Source: Rhodoferax lithotrophicus (lineage in GTDB: Bacteria > Pseudomonadota > Gammaproteobacteria > Burkholderiales > Burkholderiaceae_C). Taken from it: a DNA stretch of 64,000 nucleotides. The stretch covers positions 3,989,989 through 4,053,988 of the forward strand of contig NZ_AP024238.1 in the NCBI RefSeq assembly GCF_019973615.1. The letters run 5' to 3'. Made by a program: the position numbers and the translations under genes. This document shows, piece after piece, positions 51,248 to 59,678 of this stretch. Under the pieces are notes generated by a model. The model was given only the letters and a program-made list of their open reading frames with translations, was not told where the DNA came from and did not search any database. Positions within the stretch are counted from its first letter, which is position 1, and each line of letters begins with the position of its first letter.

Positions 51248-52321
51248 TTATGAAGCATCCACGTCGGGGGCGAAACGCGGGTCAACCACCTCGGGGGTTT
51301 GCTCCAGCTTTTGCTGGGCGCTGATGTGTTTGAACACGGTTTTGATCAAGGGCTCACATCCTTCACGTGTGAGCGCTGAAATCTCGAAGACCGGGCCTTT
51401 GAACTTGAAGCGTTTGACAAAGTCTTTAACCAAGGCCTCACGCTCTTCCAACGGCACCATGTCGAGCTTGTTCAACACCAGCCAACGCGGCTTGTTGTAC
51501 AGCGCGGGATCGTATTTTTTCAGCTCATTCACAATCGCCTTGGCTTGGGCCACGGTGTCCACACCCTCGTCAAACGGGGCCATATCCACCACGTGCAACA
51601 GCAAGCGGGTGCGCTGCAAATGGCGCAAAAATTGGTGCCCCAAGCCGGCACCATCCGATGCGCCTTCAATCAAACCCGGCAAATCGGCCACCACAAAACT
51701 CTGCTCCGGCCCGACACGAACCACACCCAAATTGGGGTGCAAGGTGGTGAACGGGTAATCCGCAATCCGTGGCCGCGCATTGGAAATAGCCGTGATCAGC
51801 GTCGATTTGCCCGCATTGGGCATGCCCAGCAGGCCCACATCGGCGAGCACCTTCAGCTCCAATTTCAGGTTGCGCTTTTCACCGGGCCAACCCGGCGTTT
51901 TTTGCCGTGGCGCGCGATTGATGGCGCTCTTGTAGCGCAGATTGCCAAAACCACCATCACCACCTTTGGCAATGGTGATGACCTCGCCTGGGGTCAGCAA
52001 CTCGAACAACACTTCACCCGTCTCGGCATCAGTGATGATGGTGCCAACCGGCATTTTGAGGGTGATATCGTCACCTGCCGCGCCGAACATGTCAGAGCCC
52101 ATGCCATGCTGACCGCGCTGTGCGTCATAACGACGCGAGAAGCGGTAATCCACCAGCGTGTTCAGGTTTTCGTCGGCCACAGCAAACACGTGACCACCAC
52201 GGCCACCATCGCCACCATTAGGGCCGCCAAATTCTTTGTATTTTTCATGCCGAAACGAGACGCAGCCAGCGCCGCCATCTCCTGCGGAGATATCAATGTA
52301 GGCTTCGTCAACGAATTTCAT
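51248..52321 (-). CDS. obgE: Obg/CgtA ribosome-associated GTPase
   Basis: 357 residues. The glycine-rich Obg domain (1-160; GGDGGRGGHVFAVADENLN and similar) is followed by a G domain with Walker A GMPNAGKSTLI, switch I/II (DLPGLIEGASDGAGLGHQFL) and NKLDMVP. Obg is an essential GTPase involved in 50S ribosome assembly and stringent response. The start at 52321 (MKFVDEAYIDI) is the family start, with AAGG upstream. A terminator stands between rpmA and obgE. Confidence 0.97.
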   Translation of the reverse strand: MKFVDEAYIDISAGDGGAGCVSFRHEKYKEFGGPNGGDGGRGGHVFAVADENLNTLVDYRFSRRYDAQRGQHGMGSDMFGAAGDDITLKMPVGTIITDAETGEVLFELLTPGEVITIAKGGDGGFGNLRYKSAINRAPRQKTPGWPGEKRNLKLELKVLADVGLLGMPNAGKSTLITAISNARPRIADYPFTTLHPNLGVVRVGPEQSFVVADLPGLIEGASDGAGLGHQFLRHLQRTRLLLHVVDMAPFDEGVDTVAQAKAIVNELKKYDPALYNKPRWLVLNKLDMVPLEEREALVKDFVKRFKFKGPVFEISALTREGCEPLIKTVFKHISAQQKLEQTPEVVDPRFAPDVDAS

Positions 52322-52341
52322 GATAGGGAACCTTATAAACG

Positions 52342-52366
52342 AAAAACCCCGCGCCAAGCGCAGGGT
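52342..52366 (-). terminator. Intrinsic terminator or attenuator between rpmA and obgE
   Basis: On the minus strand a 9-bp stem ACCCTGCGC / GCGCGGGGT (one G-U pair) with loop TTG, followed by TTTTTC. It lies 23 bases after rpmA and 21 before obgE, so it probably lowers obgE expression relative to the ribosomal protein genes. Confidence 0.75.
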
Positions 52367-52388
52367 CTTGAGTGAGAGTCACCCAGCG

Positions 52389-52646
52389 TTAAGCCGGTGT
52401 CACGCTCACAGTATGGCGATTGAGTGCACCTTTGATGGCAAAAGACACATGGCCTTCCGTCAACGCAAACAAGGTGTGATCCTTGCCGATACCAACATTC
52501 ACGCCGGGGTGGAATTGAGTGCCACGTTGACGAACAATGATCGCGCCTGCGCTGATCAGTTGGCCACCGTACATTTTCACACCGAGCATTTTGGGCTTGG
52601 AATCGCGCCCATTTCGCGTCGAGCCGCCGCCTTTTTTATGTGCCAT
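52389..52646 (-). CDS. rpmA: 50S ribosomal protein L27
   Basis: 85 residues. N-terminus MAHKKGGGSTRNGRDSKPK is the invariant L27 start, which reaches the peptidyl-transferase centre. QLISAGAIIVRQRGTQFHPG follows. An AGGAG Shine-Dalgarno precedes it. It is 12 bases after rplU. Confidence 0.98.
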   Translation of the reverse strand: MAHKKGGGSTRNGRDSKPKMLGVKMYGGQLISAGAIIVRQRGTQFHPGVNVGIGKDHTLFALTEGHVSFAIKGALNRHTVSVTPA

Positions 52647-52658
52647 GACTCTTGCTCC

Positions 52659-52970
52659 TTATGCAGTAATCGCGCCAATCAACAGTTCGGTGAACTGCTG
52701 ACGATGACCTTGGCGTTTTTGATAGTGCTTGCGACGGCGCATTTTGAAAATGCTGACCTTGTCGTGTTTGCCATGCGTCACGACCGTGACGCTCACAGAT
52801 GCACCAGACACCAAGGGTGTGCCAACCTTCAACTCTGCGCCGCTACCGACTGCCAGAACCTGGTCGATCACAATTTCTTGGCCTACATCCGCAGCAATCT
52901 GTTCTACTTTAATTTTTTCGCCAGTAGCAACTCTGTATTGTTTGCCACCAGTTTTTATGACCGCGTACAT
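52659..52970 (-). CDS. rplU: 50S ribosomal protein L21
   Basis: 103 residues. N-terminus MYAVIKTGGKQYRV and C-terminus with KMRRRKHYQKRQGHRQQFTE are L21 signatures. It is the first gene of rplU-rpmA-(obgE-proB). A good promoter lies upstream at 53019-53047. Confidence 0.98.
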   Translation of the reverse strand: MYAVIKTGGKQYRVATGEKIKVEQIAADVGQEIVIDQVLAVGSGAELKVGTPLVSGASVSVTVVTHGKHDKVSIFKMRRRKHYQKRQGHRQQFTELLIGAITA

Positions 52971-53018
52971 AATAACCTCTTAAAAATGCTCTACGAACGA
53001 ATTTTCGCAGAGCCCATA

Positions 53019-53047
53019 ATTATCGCACAAGTCTTAAAGTTTGGCAA
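53019..53047 (-). promoter_or_regulatory. Sigma-70 type promoter of rplU
   Basis: On the minus strand -35 TTGCCA (53047-53042) and -10 GATAAT (53024-53019) are separated by exactly 17 bases. This places the transcription start about 40 bases before the rplU ATG. Confidence 0.7.
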
Positions 53048-53092
53048 TTTTTCCGAGAAATCAGTCCAATCAAGACGAACAGGCTTTCTATA

Positions 53093-54103
53093 ATGCGCGC
53101 AACTAACCGGGCTACTGTCTTGCACGCCAAAAACACTCCTCATCCAAGCCCCATGGCCATCATTGCGCAGGACATGCGCGAAGTCGACCAGGTCATTGCC
53201 CAGCGGCTTGACTCTGGCGTGCCATTGGTTGGCCAAGTTTCACACTACATCATCTCCGCAGGTGGCAAACGTCTTCGCCCCGCTTTGCTTTTATTGATGT
53301 GCGGCGCACTTGGTTTCAAGGGTGTCCAGCGCTTTAATTTGGCTGCCGTGGTGGAATTTATTCACACCGCAACGCTGCTGCACGATGACGTGGTGGACGA
53401 TTCAGCCATGCGCCGCGGCAACGCCACAGCCAATGAAACTTTCGGCAACCCGGCCAGCGTGCTGGTGGGTGACTTTTTGTATTCACGTGCTTTTCAAATG
53501 ATGGTAGATGCGCAAAACATGCGCATCATGGAGGTACTGGCAGATGCCACCAACATCATTGCCGAAGGCGAAGTGATGCAATTAATGAACATGCACAACG
53601 CTGCACTGGATGAAGCCGGCTACCTGCAGGTGATTCGCTCCAAGACCGCCAAGTTGTTCGAAGCAAGTGCCCGCGTAGGTGCCATTCTGGCAGGCGCCAA
53701 CCCACAAATGGAATCGGCCTGCGCCGAATATGGCCAAGCCTTGGGAACCGCTTTTCAGGTGATTGACGATGTGCTGGATTACACCGGTGATACCGCCGTG
53801 ATGGGGAAAAACCTGGGGGACGACCTGCGCGAAGGTAAAACCACACTTCCCCTGATAGCCGCCATGCAACGCGGCAATGCAGCCGAACGCGAATTAATTC
53901 AAACCGCGATTGAAACTGGTCGCCTTGACCTGATTGATCAGGTAGTGAGCATCGTATCTGCCACGGGCGCACTCGCCGTAGCGCGTGAAGCCGCAGCAAG
54001 TGAAGCCCACCGTGCGATAGCCGCCGCTGGGCAATTGCCAAGCAATGAATATACGGAGTGTTTGCTACAATTGGCGACTCAGTTGCTTGAACGTCAATCC
54101 TGA
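53093..54103 (+). CDS. ispB: Octaprenyl (polyprenyl) diphosphate synthase
   Basis: 336 residues, or 316 if the ATG at 53153 is used. It makes the isoprenoid tail of ubiquinone. The first Asp-rich motif is LLHDDVVDDS (about 96-104) and the second DDVLDYTGD near residue 225, both needed for prenyl transfer with magnesium. ISAGGKRLRPALLLL is the substrate-binding start of the domain. Divergent from rplU and followed by tRNA-Pro 12 bases after its stop, a standard betaproteobacterial layout. Confidence 0.95.
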   Translation: MRATNRATVLHAKNTPHPSPMAIIAQDMREVDQVIAQRLDSGVPLVGQVSHYIISAGGKRLRPALLLLMCGALGFKGVQRFNLAAVVEFIHTATLLHDDVVDDSAMRRGNATANETFGNPASVLVGDFLYSRAFQMMVDAQNMRIMEVLADATNIIAEGEVMQLMNMHNAALDEAGYLQVIRSKTAKLFEASARVGAILAGANPQMESACAEYGQALGTAFQVIDDVLDYTGDTAVMGKNLGDDLREGKTTLPLIAAMQRGNAAERELIQTAIETGRLDLIDQVVSIVSATGALAVAREAAASEAHRAIAAAGQLPSNEYTECLLQLATQLLERQS

Positions 54104-54115
54104 CTTCAAGCACAT

Positions 54116-54192
<77 letters not shown>

Positions 54193-54200
54193 ATAAAATC

Positions 54201-54240
54201 AATGGGTTAGCTCAATTTTCGAATTAACCCATTTTGTTTT
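54201..54240 (+). terminator. Terminator after tRNA-Pro
   Basis: AATGGGTTA (54201-54209) pairs with TAACCCATT (54225-54233), followed by TTGTTTT. It ends the ispB/tRNA-Pro transcript. Confidence 0.65.
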
Positions 54241-54259
54241 TGGCTGCCGCTTCGTAAAA

Positions 54260-54283
54260 TTAGCCACACCGTTAGCCACACCG
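54260..54283. repeat. Tandem 12-base repeat near the island edge
   Basis: TTAGCCACACCG occurs twice in direct succession (54260-54271, 54272-54283), 68 bases after the tRNA end. Its location suggests an integrase arm-type binding site, but no integrase is present to support this. Confidence 0.5.
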
Positions 54284-54458
54284 CCAATGCTTACTCGCAA
54301 ATATTGCGAAAAAAGAAGCTGCAAGGCGACTGCTTTAGCTACTACGTTGTTCCCGAACCGGCGGCACACGAAGATCCAATAGTGCGATTAAGAAGTTTGT
54401 TGTAAACAGTTACTTGTCCAGCATATAGCGCCCAGTGGTGCTTTAGCATTGGGGGTCT

Positions 54459-56099
54459 ATGGCGACCATCCACCCCCAAATCTTCACCATCCACCCCACT
54501 TCAGCGGGCTCTTACCGCGAACGTGACATCTTGAAGATGCTTGAAGCGGGATTGCCCAGCAACTTCGATGTTTTCCACAGCGTCGAGTGGTCAACCATGC
54601 ATCATGACCATCAAAGCTTTGGCGAATTCGATGCCGTGGTCGTAGCACCTACAGGGCACCTTGTATTGCTGGAGATCAAAGCCGGTCAAGTTGTTGCGAC
54701 GGCACAAAGGCTGGTGAAGTTTTATCACACCGCAAGCGCCAAGCCCAAAGACGTGGAATTCCAAGCGCGTCGTCAACACAGTGCCATGCTGGATCGTCTG
54801 TCCCAAGCGGGATTGCATGAGGTGCATGTCAGTCATTTGTTGGTGCTGGCAGATCAGACCATCGACAAAGGAACCATCACTTACCCAAGAGAAAGAATAG
54901 TGGATGCCACTCAGTTAGATTCACTTTGCAGCTTGGTCAAAGATGCCATTCCAAAAAGCGCCCTGCCCGATGCCATTCGGGTGAGGGTGCTGGACTTTCT
55001 GGCCAACCGCTTTGAATTACATCCAGACACCGCCACCCATATCGGTCAGGTGCACAGAGCCAACATCAAATTGGCAGAAGGACTGGCAACTTGGGTGCCG
55101 CGAATTTCACATTCAGGTGGTGTGTTCTTGATTGAAGCCACCGCTGGTTCTGGTAAATCGCAGTTGGCTCTGGCCCTGTTGCGCGAGGCTGCAAACAACA
55201 ATTTGCGTGCTGCCTATGTTTGTTACAACCGGCCATTGGCTGACCACATCACAAGCCTGGCACCACACTCGGTTGAGATCAGCACCTTTCATGAGCACTG
55301 CGTGAACCTCTCGCGCAAGCTTGGCTTTGAGCCTGATTTCAATGTACCCCAAATCTGGCAAGAGACTGTCAACCACTTTCTGGAAAATGCATCAACACAA
55401 CCTGCACGCCTGGATCTATTGATTGTGGATGAGTCACAAGACTTCGAACCCCTATGGATTGAAGCCTTGACCTCACGCCTCAAGGACGATGGGCGGCTGT
55501 ATGTCATGGGAGATGCCGAACAACAGGTTTATGGTCGTGATGCATTTGATTTGGCTGATGCCGTTCAGATTTCTAGCAGAGACAACTTTCGCAGCCCGCG
55601 TAAAGTGGTTCAAGCCATCAATCAACTCAAACTGACCAGTGAACCTGTCCAGGCACGCTCAGTATTTGCCGGTCAGGTTCCTGGTTTTCACATCTATGTG
55701 TCTGGCAAATCAGGTGGTGTAAACGCTCTGGAAAAATGCCTGAAAACGTTGATGAGTGAAGGCGTGGCCCCCTCGCACATGGTCATCCTCACCTTTGCTG
55801 GTCGTGAGCATTCAGAGGTAATGAAACGCGACACGCTGGCCGGTATCTCCTTGAAAAAATTTACCGGCCGCTACGATAGTGCCGGAAATCCGTTGTGGAC
55901 ATCGGGCGACTTGTTGGCAGACACCTTGTACCGTTTCAAAGGGAAAAGCGCCCCGTTGGTCGTGCTGTGTGAGGTGGATTTTGAACAACTGGCTGAAAAG
56001 GAACTGCGTAAGCTATTCGTAGGCTTTACCCGCGCAGAGTTTCGGCTGGAATGTGTGTTATCGGAGAGAAGCGCCACGCTGCTGATGAGCGATCTGTAA
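54459..56099 (+). CDS. NERD nuclease - UvrD-like helicase fusion protein
   Basis: 546 residues. The N-terminal NERD nuclease domain (about 20-130) has the PD-(D/E)xK-type residues Asp58 in GEFDAVVV and Glu72-x-Lys74 in VLLEIKAG. A superfamily 1 helicase core follows: Walker A ATAGSGKS (227-234), the Tyr-containing CYNRPLADH, Walker B LLIVDESQDF (Asp324, Glu325), motif III LYVMGDAEQQVYG, motif IV-like NFRSPRKV and the C-terminal VGFTRAEFRLE. The helicase is short, so some 1B/2B subdomains are missing. Such nuclease-helicase fusions occur in defence islands (for example Nhi-like proteins) and plasmids. First gene of the island, with a GGGGG Shine-Dalgarno 4-5 bases before the ATG. Confidence 0.82.
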   Translation: MATIHPQIFTIHPTSAGSYRERDILKMLEAGLPSNFDVFHSVEWSTMHHDHQSFGEFDAVVVAPTGHLVLLEIKAGQVVATAQRLVKFYHTASAKPKDVEFQARRQHSAMLDRLSQAGLHEVHVSHLLVLADQTIDKGTITYPRERIVDATQLDSLCSLVKDAIPKSALPDAIRVRVLDFLANRFELHPDTATHIGQVHRANIKLAEGLATWVPRISHSGGVFLIEATAGSGKSQLALALLREAANNNLRAAYVCYNRPLADHITSLAPHSVEISTFHEHCVNLSRKLGFEPDFNVPQIWQETVNHFLENASTQPARLDLLIVDESQDFEPLWIEALTSRLKDDGRLYVMGDAEQQVYGRDAFDLADAVQISSRDNFRSPRKVVQAINQLKLTSEPVQARSVFAGQVPGFHIYVSGKSGGVNALEKCLKTLMSEGVAPSHMVILTFAGREHSEVMKRDTLAGISLKKFTGRYDSAGNPLWTSGDLLADTLYRFKGKSAPLVVLCEVDFEQLAEKELRKLFVGFTRAEFRLECVLSERSATLLMSDL

Positions 56100-56405
56100 A
56101 CCTAAGGCCCACAGCACCAAGATCAAAACGCAGCCTTGAAACGCATCGCACAGTTTTGCTGCCACCCCGATGATCTGAGCTTTTGCACCAGTCTTTTTTC
56201 AAAATTTTAAAAAAAGTGACGCAGCAGCTTTTAAAAGCTGATAGCATTATGCCGCTCCTAAAATTTCAAAGCCAATTGCTTATCCCTTTCAAGCCCAAGT
56301 GAGGAAGTCTGGGGTAATCAAGGCACTTTGAAGTTTGCCAAATTACCAAGTAACCCAAACAGTCTGCGACAGAGTGTCCAGACAAATTAAGCAACTGGAG
56401 CAATC
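56100..56405. other. Intergenic region upstream of the AlpA genes
   Basis: About 306 AT-rich bases. It contains a perfect 16-base palindrome CAGCTTTTAAAAGCTG (56225-56240), a plausible operator or replication-related site, and the GGAG Shine-Dalgarno of the next gene at 56395-56398. No other gene was found. Confidence 0.5.
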
Positions 56406-56807
56406 GTGTGTGCCATAGTGTTTTACGACAAGGTGCATGTTTTTTGCTGTGCGACTGAAACCAGTCGTTTGTTTGGGTTAATCATGAATCACGTCAATCC
56501 CGGGAATTCTTCCGTTCCTACCTTGCACGACCAATTGTGCATTTCAAGAAACTTTTCGCATCAAGACCATCAGGGATCTGTGCGTACAGTTTCATCAAGA
56601 AAAGTACTTCGGTGTAAACAAGCATTGCTAAAACTGGGGATTTCTCGATCCAGTTTTTACGCAAAAGCACAAAAGAGCAGTCGCTACTTCGACCCAACTT
56701 TTCCCAAACCGGTGGCATTAGGCCTACGGTCAGTCGGTTGGTTCGAGGATGAGTTGGATGCATGGCTTGATCAGCAAGCATTCACAAGCACGGTGGGAGT
56801 GGCATGA
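56406..56807 (+). CDS. AlpA-family DNA-binding regulator (larger copy)
   Basis: 133 residues from a GTG start at 56406, which has a well-placed GGAG; an ATG at 56484 is an alternative giving 107 residues. Residues about 72-125 form the AlpA winged helix: LLKLGISRSSFYAKAQ, FDPTFPKPVALGLRSVGWFE and DELDAWL. AlpA-type proteins regulate excision and gene expression in P4-like and other integrative elements. The N-terminal 70 residues are not recognised. Its stop overlaps the next ATG by 4 bases. Confidence 0.78.
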   Translation: MCAIVFYDKVHVFCCATETSRLFGLIMNHVNPGNSSVPTLHDQLCISRNFSHQDHQGSVRTVSSRKVLRCKQALLKLGISRSSFYAKAQKSSRYFDPTFPKPVALGLRSVGWFEDELDAWLDQQAFTSTVGVA

Positions 56808-57058
56808 TGATCACCGCCACAACCTCCAACACAAAACTCCAACAGCATGACGACTCGGCAAACATTCGACTGAAGACAACGTGCCCTACGTTTTACGACA
56901 AGCTAAATCCACTCTCACCGCATTTTGATTTCACATTTCCGAAGCTCATCAATTTCGGTGCTTCCGTTACCGGTTTTATCGAGGCGGAAATTGAAAATTG
57001 GCTTGCTTTGAGGATTGCCGTTCGTCGCAACGCATGCTCAACGGAAGGAGGGCTTTAA
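56804..57058 (+). CDS. Second AlpA-like protein
   Basis: 84 residues. Residues 26-72 align with the first AlpA copy: PTFYDKLN, FDFTFPKLINFGASVTGFIE and AEIENWL. The recognition helix differs, so the two probably bind different sites or form a heterodimer. It starts within the upstream stop (ATGATG) and ends 2 bases before the DUF3987 gene, so all three are one operon. Confidence 0.65.
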   Translation: MMITATTSNTKLQQHDDSANIRLKTTCPTFYDKLNPLSPHFDFTFPKLINFGASVTGFIEAEIENWLALRIAVRRNACSTEGGL

Positions 57059-57060
57059 TC

Positions 57061-58674
57061 ATGGCCGTCATTCAGGGCAATCAGACACTTCAGGCACGTG
57101 CGCCAATCCCCCAACCACCTCACCACCAAGTCCTGTACACATCTGGGGGCGTTGCTGTTTCAAGCCTACCCAGTCCCTACCCAGAAGATTCGCTTCCGCC
57201 ATTGCTATACAAAACGGTTATCAACTTGGCGCACTGGGTGCAGGCAACGCCTCAGATGATTGCTCCGACTGCCATCGCCGCTGCGGCACTGGCATGCCAG
57301 CGCGGCTACCTAGTTGAAGGAAAACCTGGGCGAACAACGCAGCTTGGCCTGGCCGTGATAAACCTGATGGAGATCAGCGATGGGAAAGACACAATTTTTA
57401 AAATCCTCCTTAAACCCATTAGCGATCACGAGGAAAAAACAGAAGCTAACTCGGTCAAAGATTTGGCAAAGTGGAAAGCATACATGTCAGCTTTTAAAGC
57501 CAAGGAGAAAGGCTTGAATCGAGACATATCCAAGTTGACAATGCGTGGAGAAGACACTTCAGCCAAAGAGCGTGAATTAGATGCACTGTTCACTTCAGGA
57601 CAAGAAAAACCGAAAGAAATCAGGCAGATTTTGAACGATGCGTCGATCAAGGGCATTTACCAATTCTTACGCGACTTCGGCAACTCCTGTGGAGTCTTTA
57701 AGAGCGAAGGTGCTGCATTTTTTAAATCAAATTTAGCCAAATTCGCCGCACATTTAGCTGATTTGTGGAGCAGCGGCGATGTCAGGTTCGTTGATAAGAA
57801 TGGCAAAAGCTACACCATTAGGCATCCTCGGTTTTCGATCGTACTCATGGTTCAACCTAGCGTGTTGTTCGACTTCCTTAGAAACTATGGTAGTTACTGG
57901 CAGGATACGGGTCTGATGGGACGCATCCTATTTAACTACCCGGTCTCAACAAGAGGGTATCGAAATATGGATACCCAACCCGAGAAAATGCAAGAGTACA
58001 ACGCGCGCATTTTGGAAATCCTCAACTCTGCCCCATGTGCAGGTACTGTCGAGAACGTGACACTCAAGTTCGAGGAATCGGCACGTCGAGAACTGACAAA
58101 CTTTGCCACCAGAATTGAATCTCACCTTCGTCCCGGCGGTTTGTATTCAGATGTCAGCGATGCCGCCTCAAAGACAGCAGAAAATGCCGCACGGATGGCT
58201 GCGGTCTTTCATGTGTTTGAGGGCCACGAGGGCGACATCTCGCTGGACATGACGCAACGAGCAATAACCATCTGCGACTGGCATCTTTTTGAATTCAAGC
58301 GACTTTTTGGAGAGTATTTGCATTTCGCAGAGCTCGAACAAGATGCTCTGGACATCGAAAAATGTATACGGCAATTTCACAATGAGTCAGGTTGTTCAAC
58401 CCCATGCCCTAAAAATAGAGTCGCGAAGTTCGCCACGAAAGCTGTTCGCGACAACTATGATCGACGAGAAGCGGCGTTCCAATACCTTCTTCAGCATGGG
58501 CGGATTCAATACGTGAATCTACCTCGTGACAAAACAACGTATGTCATCATTCCAGGATTACAGTATCTAGAACCAATTTCAGGCGTGATTTTGCAGCAAG
58601 CGCAGCAGGCATATGGAGCGCTGCCCAGTTCACTTCGCGTAACTGCGCCACCGGGAACATATCCCAACTTTTGA
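57061..58674 (+). CDS. DUF3987 (YfjI-like) protein
   Basis: 537 residues. The start at 57061 has a strong GGAGGG Shine-Dalgarno. The region LAHWVQATPQMIAPTAIAAAALACQ is the conserved N-terminal helix of DUF3987 proteins, followed by VINLMEISDGKDTIFKILLKP, where the P-loop-like segment of related primase-helicases is changed to SDGKDTIFK, and the GLMGRILFNYP segment. DUF3987 proteins occur in phage-like and integrative elements near AlpA and are thought to work in replication or control of the element. It resembles E. coli YfjI of prophage CP4-57. Confidence 0.8.
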   Translation: MAVIQGNQTLQARAPIPQPPHHQVLYTSGGVAVSSLPSPYPEDSLPPLLYKTVINLAHWVQATPQMIAPTAIAAAALACQRGYLVEGKPGRTTQLGLAVINLMEISDGKDTIFKILLKPISDHEEKTEANSVKDLAKWKAYMSAFKAKEKGLNRDISKLTMRGEDTSAKERELDALFTSGQEKPKEIRQILNDASIKGIYQFLRDFGNSCGVFKSEGAAFFKSNLAKFAAHLADLWSSGDVRFVDKNGKSYTIRHPRFSIVLMVQPSVLFDFLRNYGSYWQDTGLMGRILFNYPVSTRGYRNMDTQPEKMQEYNARILEILNSAPCAGTVENVTLKFEESARRELTNFATRIESHLRPGGLYSDVSDAASKTAENAARMAAVFHVFEGHEGDISLDMTQRAITICDWHLFEFKRLFGEYLHFAELEQDALDIEKCIRQFHNESGCSTPCPKNRVAKFATKAVRDNYDRREAAFQYLLQHGRIQYVNLPRDKTTYVIIPGLQYLEPISGVILQQAQQAYGALPSSLRVTAPPGTYPNF

Positions 58675-59012
58675 GCCTTGGAGGTGACCGAATTTTGAAT
58701 CAGCATATTTGGGTAAGTCTGCTCGGTTGCTGATTTATTTGGTCACCTCGTCTTTAACTGTGAGCAGGGGAAAAAGATAGAAGGGCTATGTCCATCGTAA
58801 ATTTCCTCTGCTTGTAGAGCCTCAGAACTGATAGGCAGATGTCAATTCTACCGATGTCGCTTTAGCCTGCCATGCAGGTATTCCACATAAATGCAGCATC
58901 CAGGCTACCGAAGATTTCGAGACTTGAATCACCGGCACTTAAACACAAACGTGCACGTACCAAATGCTTCTACGTTCGTAAATACTTATACGGGCCAGTC
59001 TTCTACCAATGA
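58675..59012. other. Convergent intergenic region with a large inverted repeat
   Basis: 338 bases between the DUF3987 gene and zorB, which converge. A large imperfect hairpin spans 58681-58749: GAGGTGACC (58681-58689) pairs with GGTCACCTC (58741-58749), and AATCAGC (58698-58704) with GCTGATT (58729-58735). It may be a two-way terminator or a mobile-element end. The rest (58750-59012) shows no gene I can support. Confidence 0.6.
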
Positions 59013-59678
59013 TCAATTGGCCATTGTTTCTGACTTGGCTTCTTGTTCAATCGTAAATAACACTTCTACGCGCCTATTTTTCGGATCTGCGGGGTCTAAG
59101 CCAAATAAAGGTTTTGACTCACCATAACCAGCCACCACAATGCGTCGTGCTGCATTCTGATCCAAAGAGCCAATCAAATATCGCCGTGCTTCACGTGCAC
59201 GTGCAGCCGAAAGGGTGAAGTTGTCGTCATATACCGTGCAAAAACGCTGATAGTCAATTACTGGATTTTTAACGGGTAGATTGTCTGTATAACCTTCCAC
59301 GAAGATTCTTGCTGTTGAATTTTCTCTTAAGAAGTCTTCCAAATACTTTTGCACAGACTCAACGGCTGTCCGTGCCTCTGGCTTGAGGCACGCACTCCCG
59401 CGCTCAAAAACACCATCGCGCAACGTCATTCGATTGGTGCGCGTGTCAAGAGAAATAAACTCTGTTGCACTTTGGGTTTGAATCATCGTGTTCAAAGTCT
59501 TCATCATCTTAGTAACAGGGTCATTTTTTGATTCTTTCGCCTTGGCAAGCTCCTCTTTATAGGCAATTTCGCTAGCATTCTTCTGAAGCACAGAAACCAC
59601 CAGCATCAGCATAACAACAGCCATCACACCCGCCATCAAGTCGGATATTGCAATCCATTCGCTGGGTTTATCTTTCAT
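59013..59678 (-). CDS. ZorB-like protein (MotB/OmpA-type stator subunit)
   Basis: 221 residues. A single membrane helix (about 9-31) starts with WIAISDLMAGVMAVVMLML, carrying the conserved Asp13 expected to bind a proton, as in MotB and ZorB. A short coiled linker is followed by a C-terminal OmpA-like peptidoglycan-binding domain (about 115-210) with IFVEGYTDNLPV, FTLSAARAREARRYL and GYGESKP. It overlaps the ZorA-like gene by 4 bases (ATGA). With it, it should form a proton-driven stator across the inner membrane fixed to peptidoglycan. Confidence 0.86.
   Translation of the reverse strand: MKDKPSEWIAISDLMAGVMAVVMLMLVVSVLQKNASEIAYKEELAKAKESKNDPVTKMMKTLNTMIQTQSATEFISLDTRTNRMTLRDGVFERGSACLKPEARTAVESVQKYLEDFLRENSTARIFVEGYTDNLPVKNPVIDYQRFCTVYDDNFTLSAARAREARRYLIGSLDQNAARRIVVAGYGESKPLFGLDPADPKNRRVEVLFTIEQEAKSETMAN

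Noticed and set aside
54286..54405. 39-codon open frame just inside the island, without ATG, ending TAA
   Set aside because: Possibly a remnant of an element gene, but no family is recognised and there is no convincing start.
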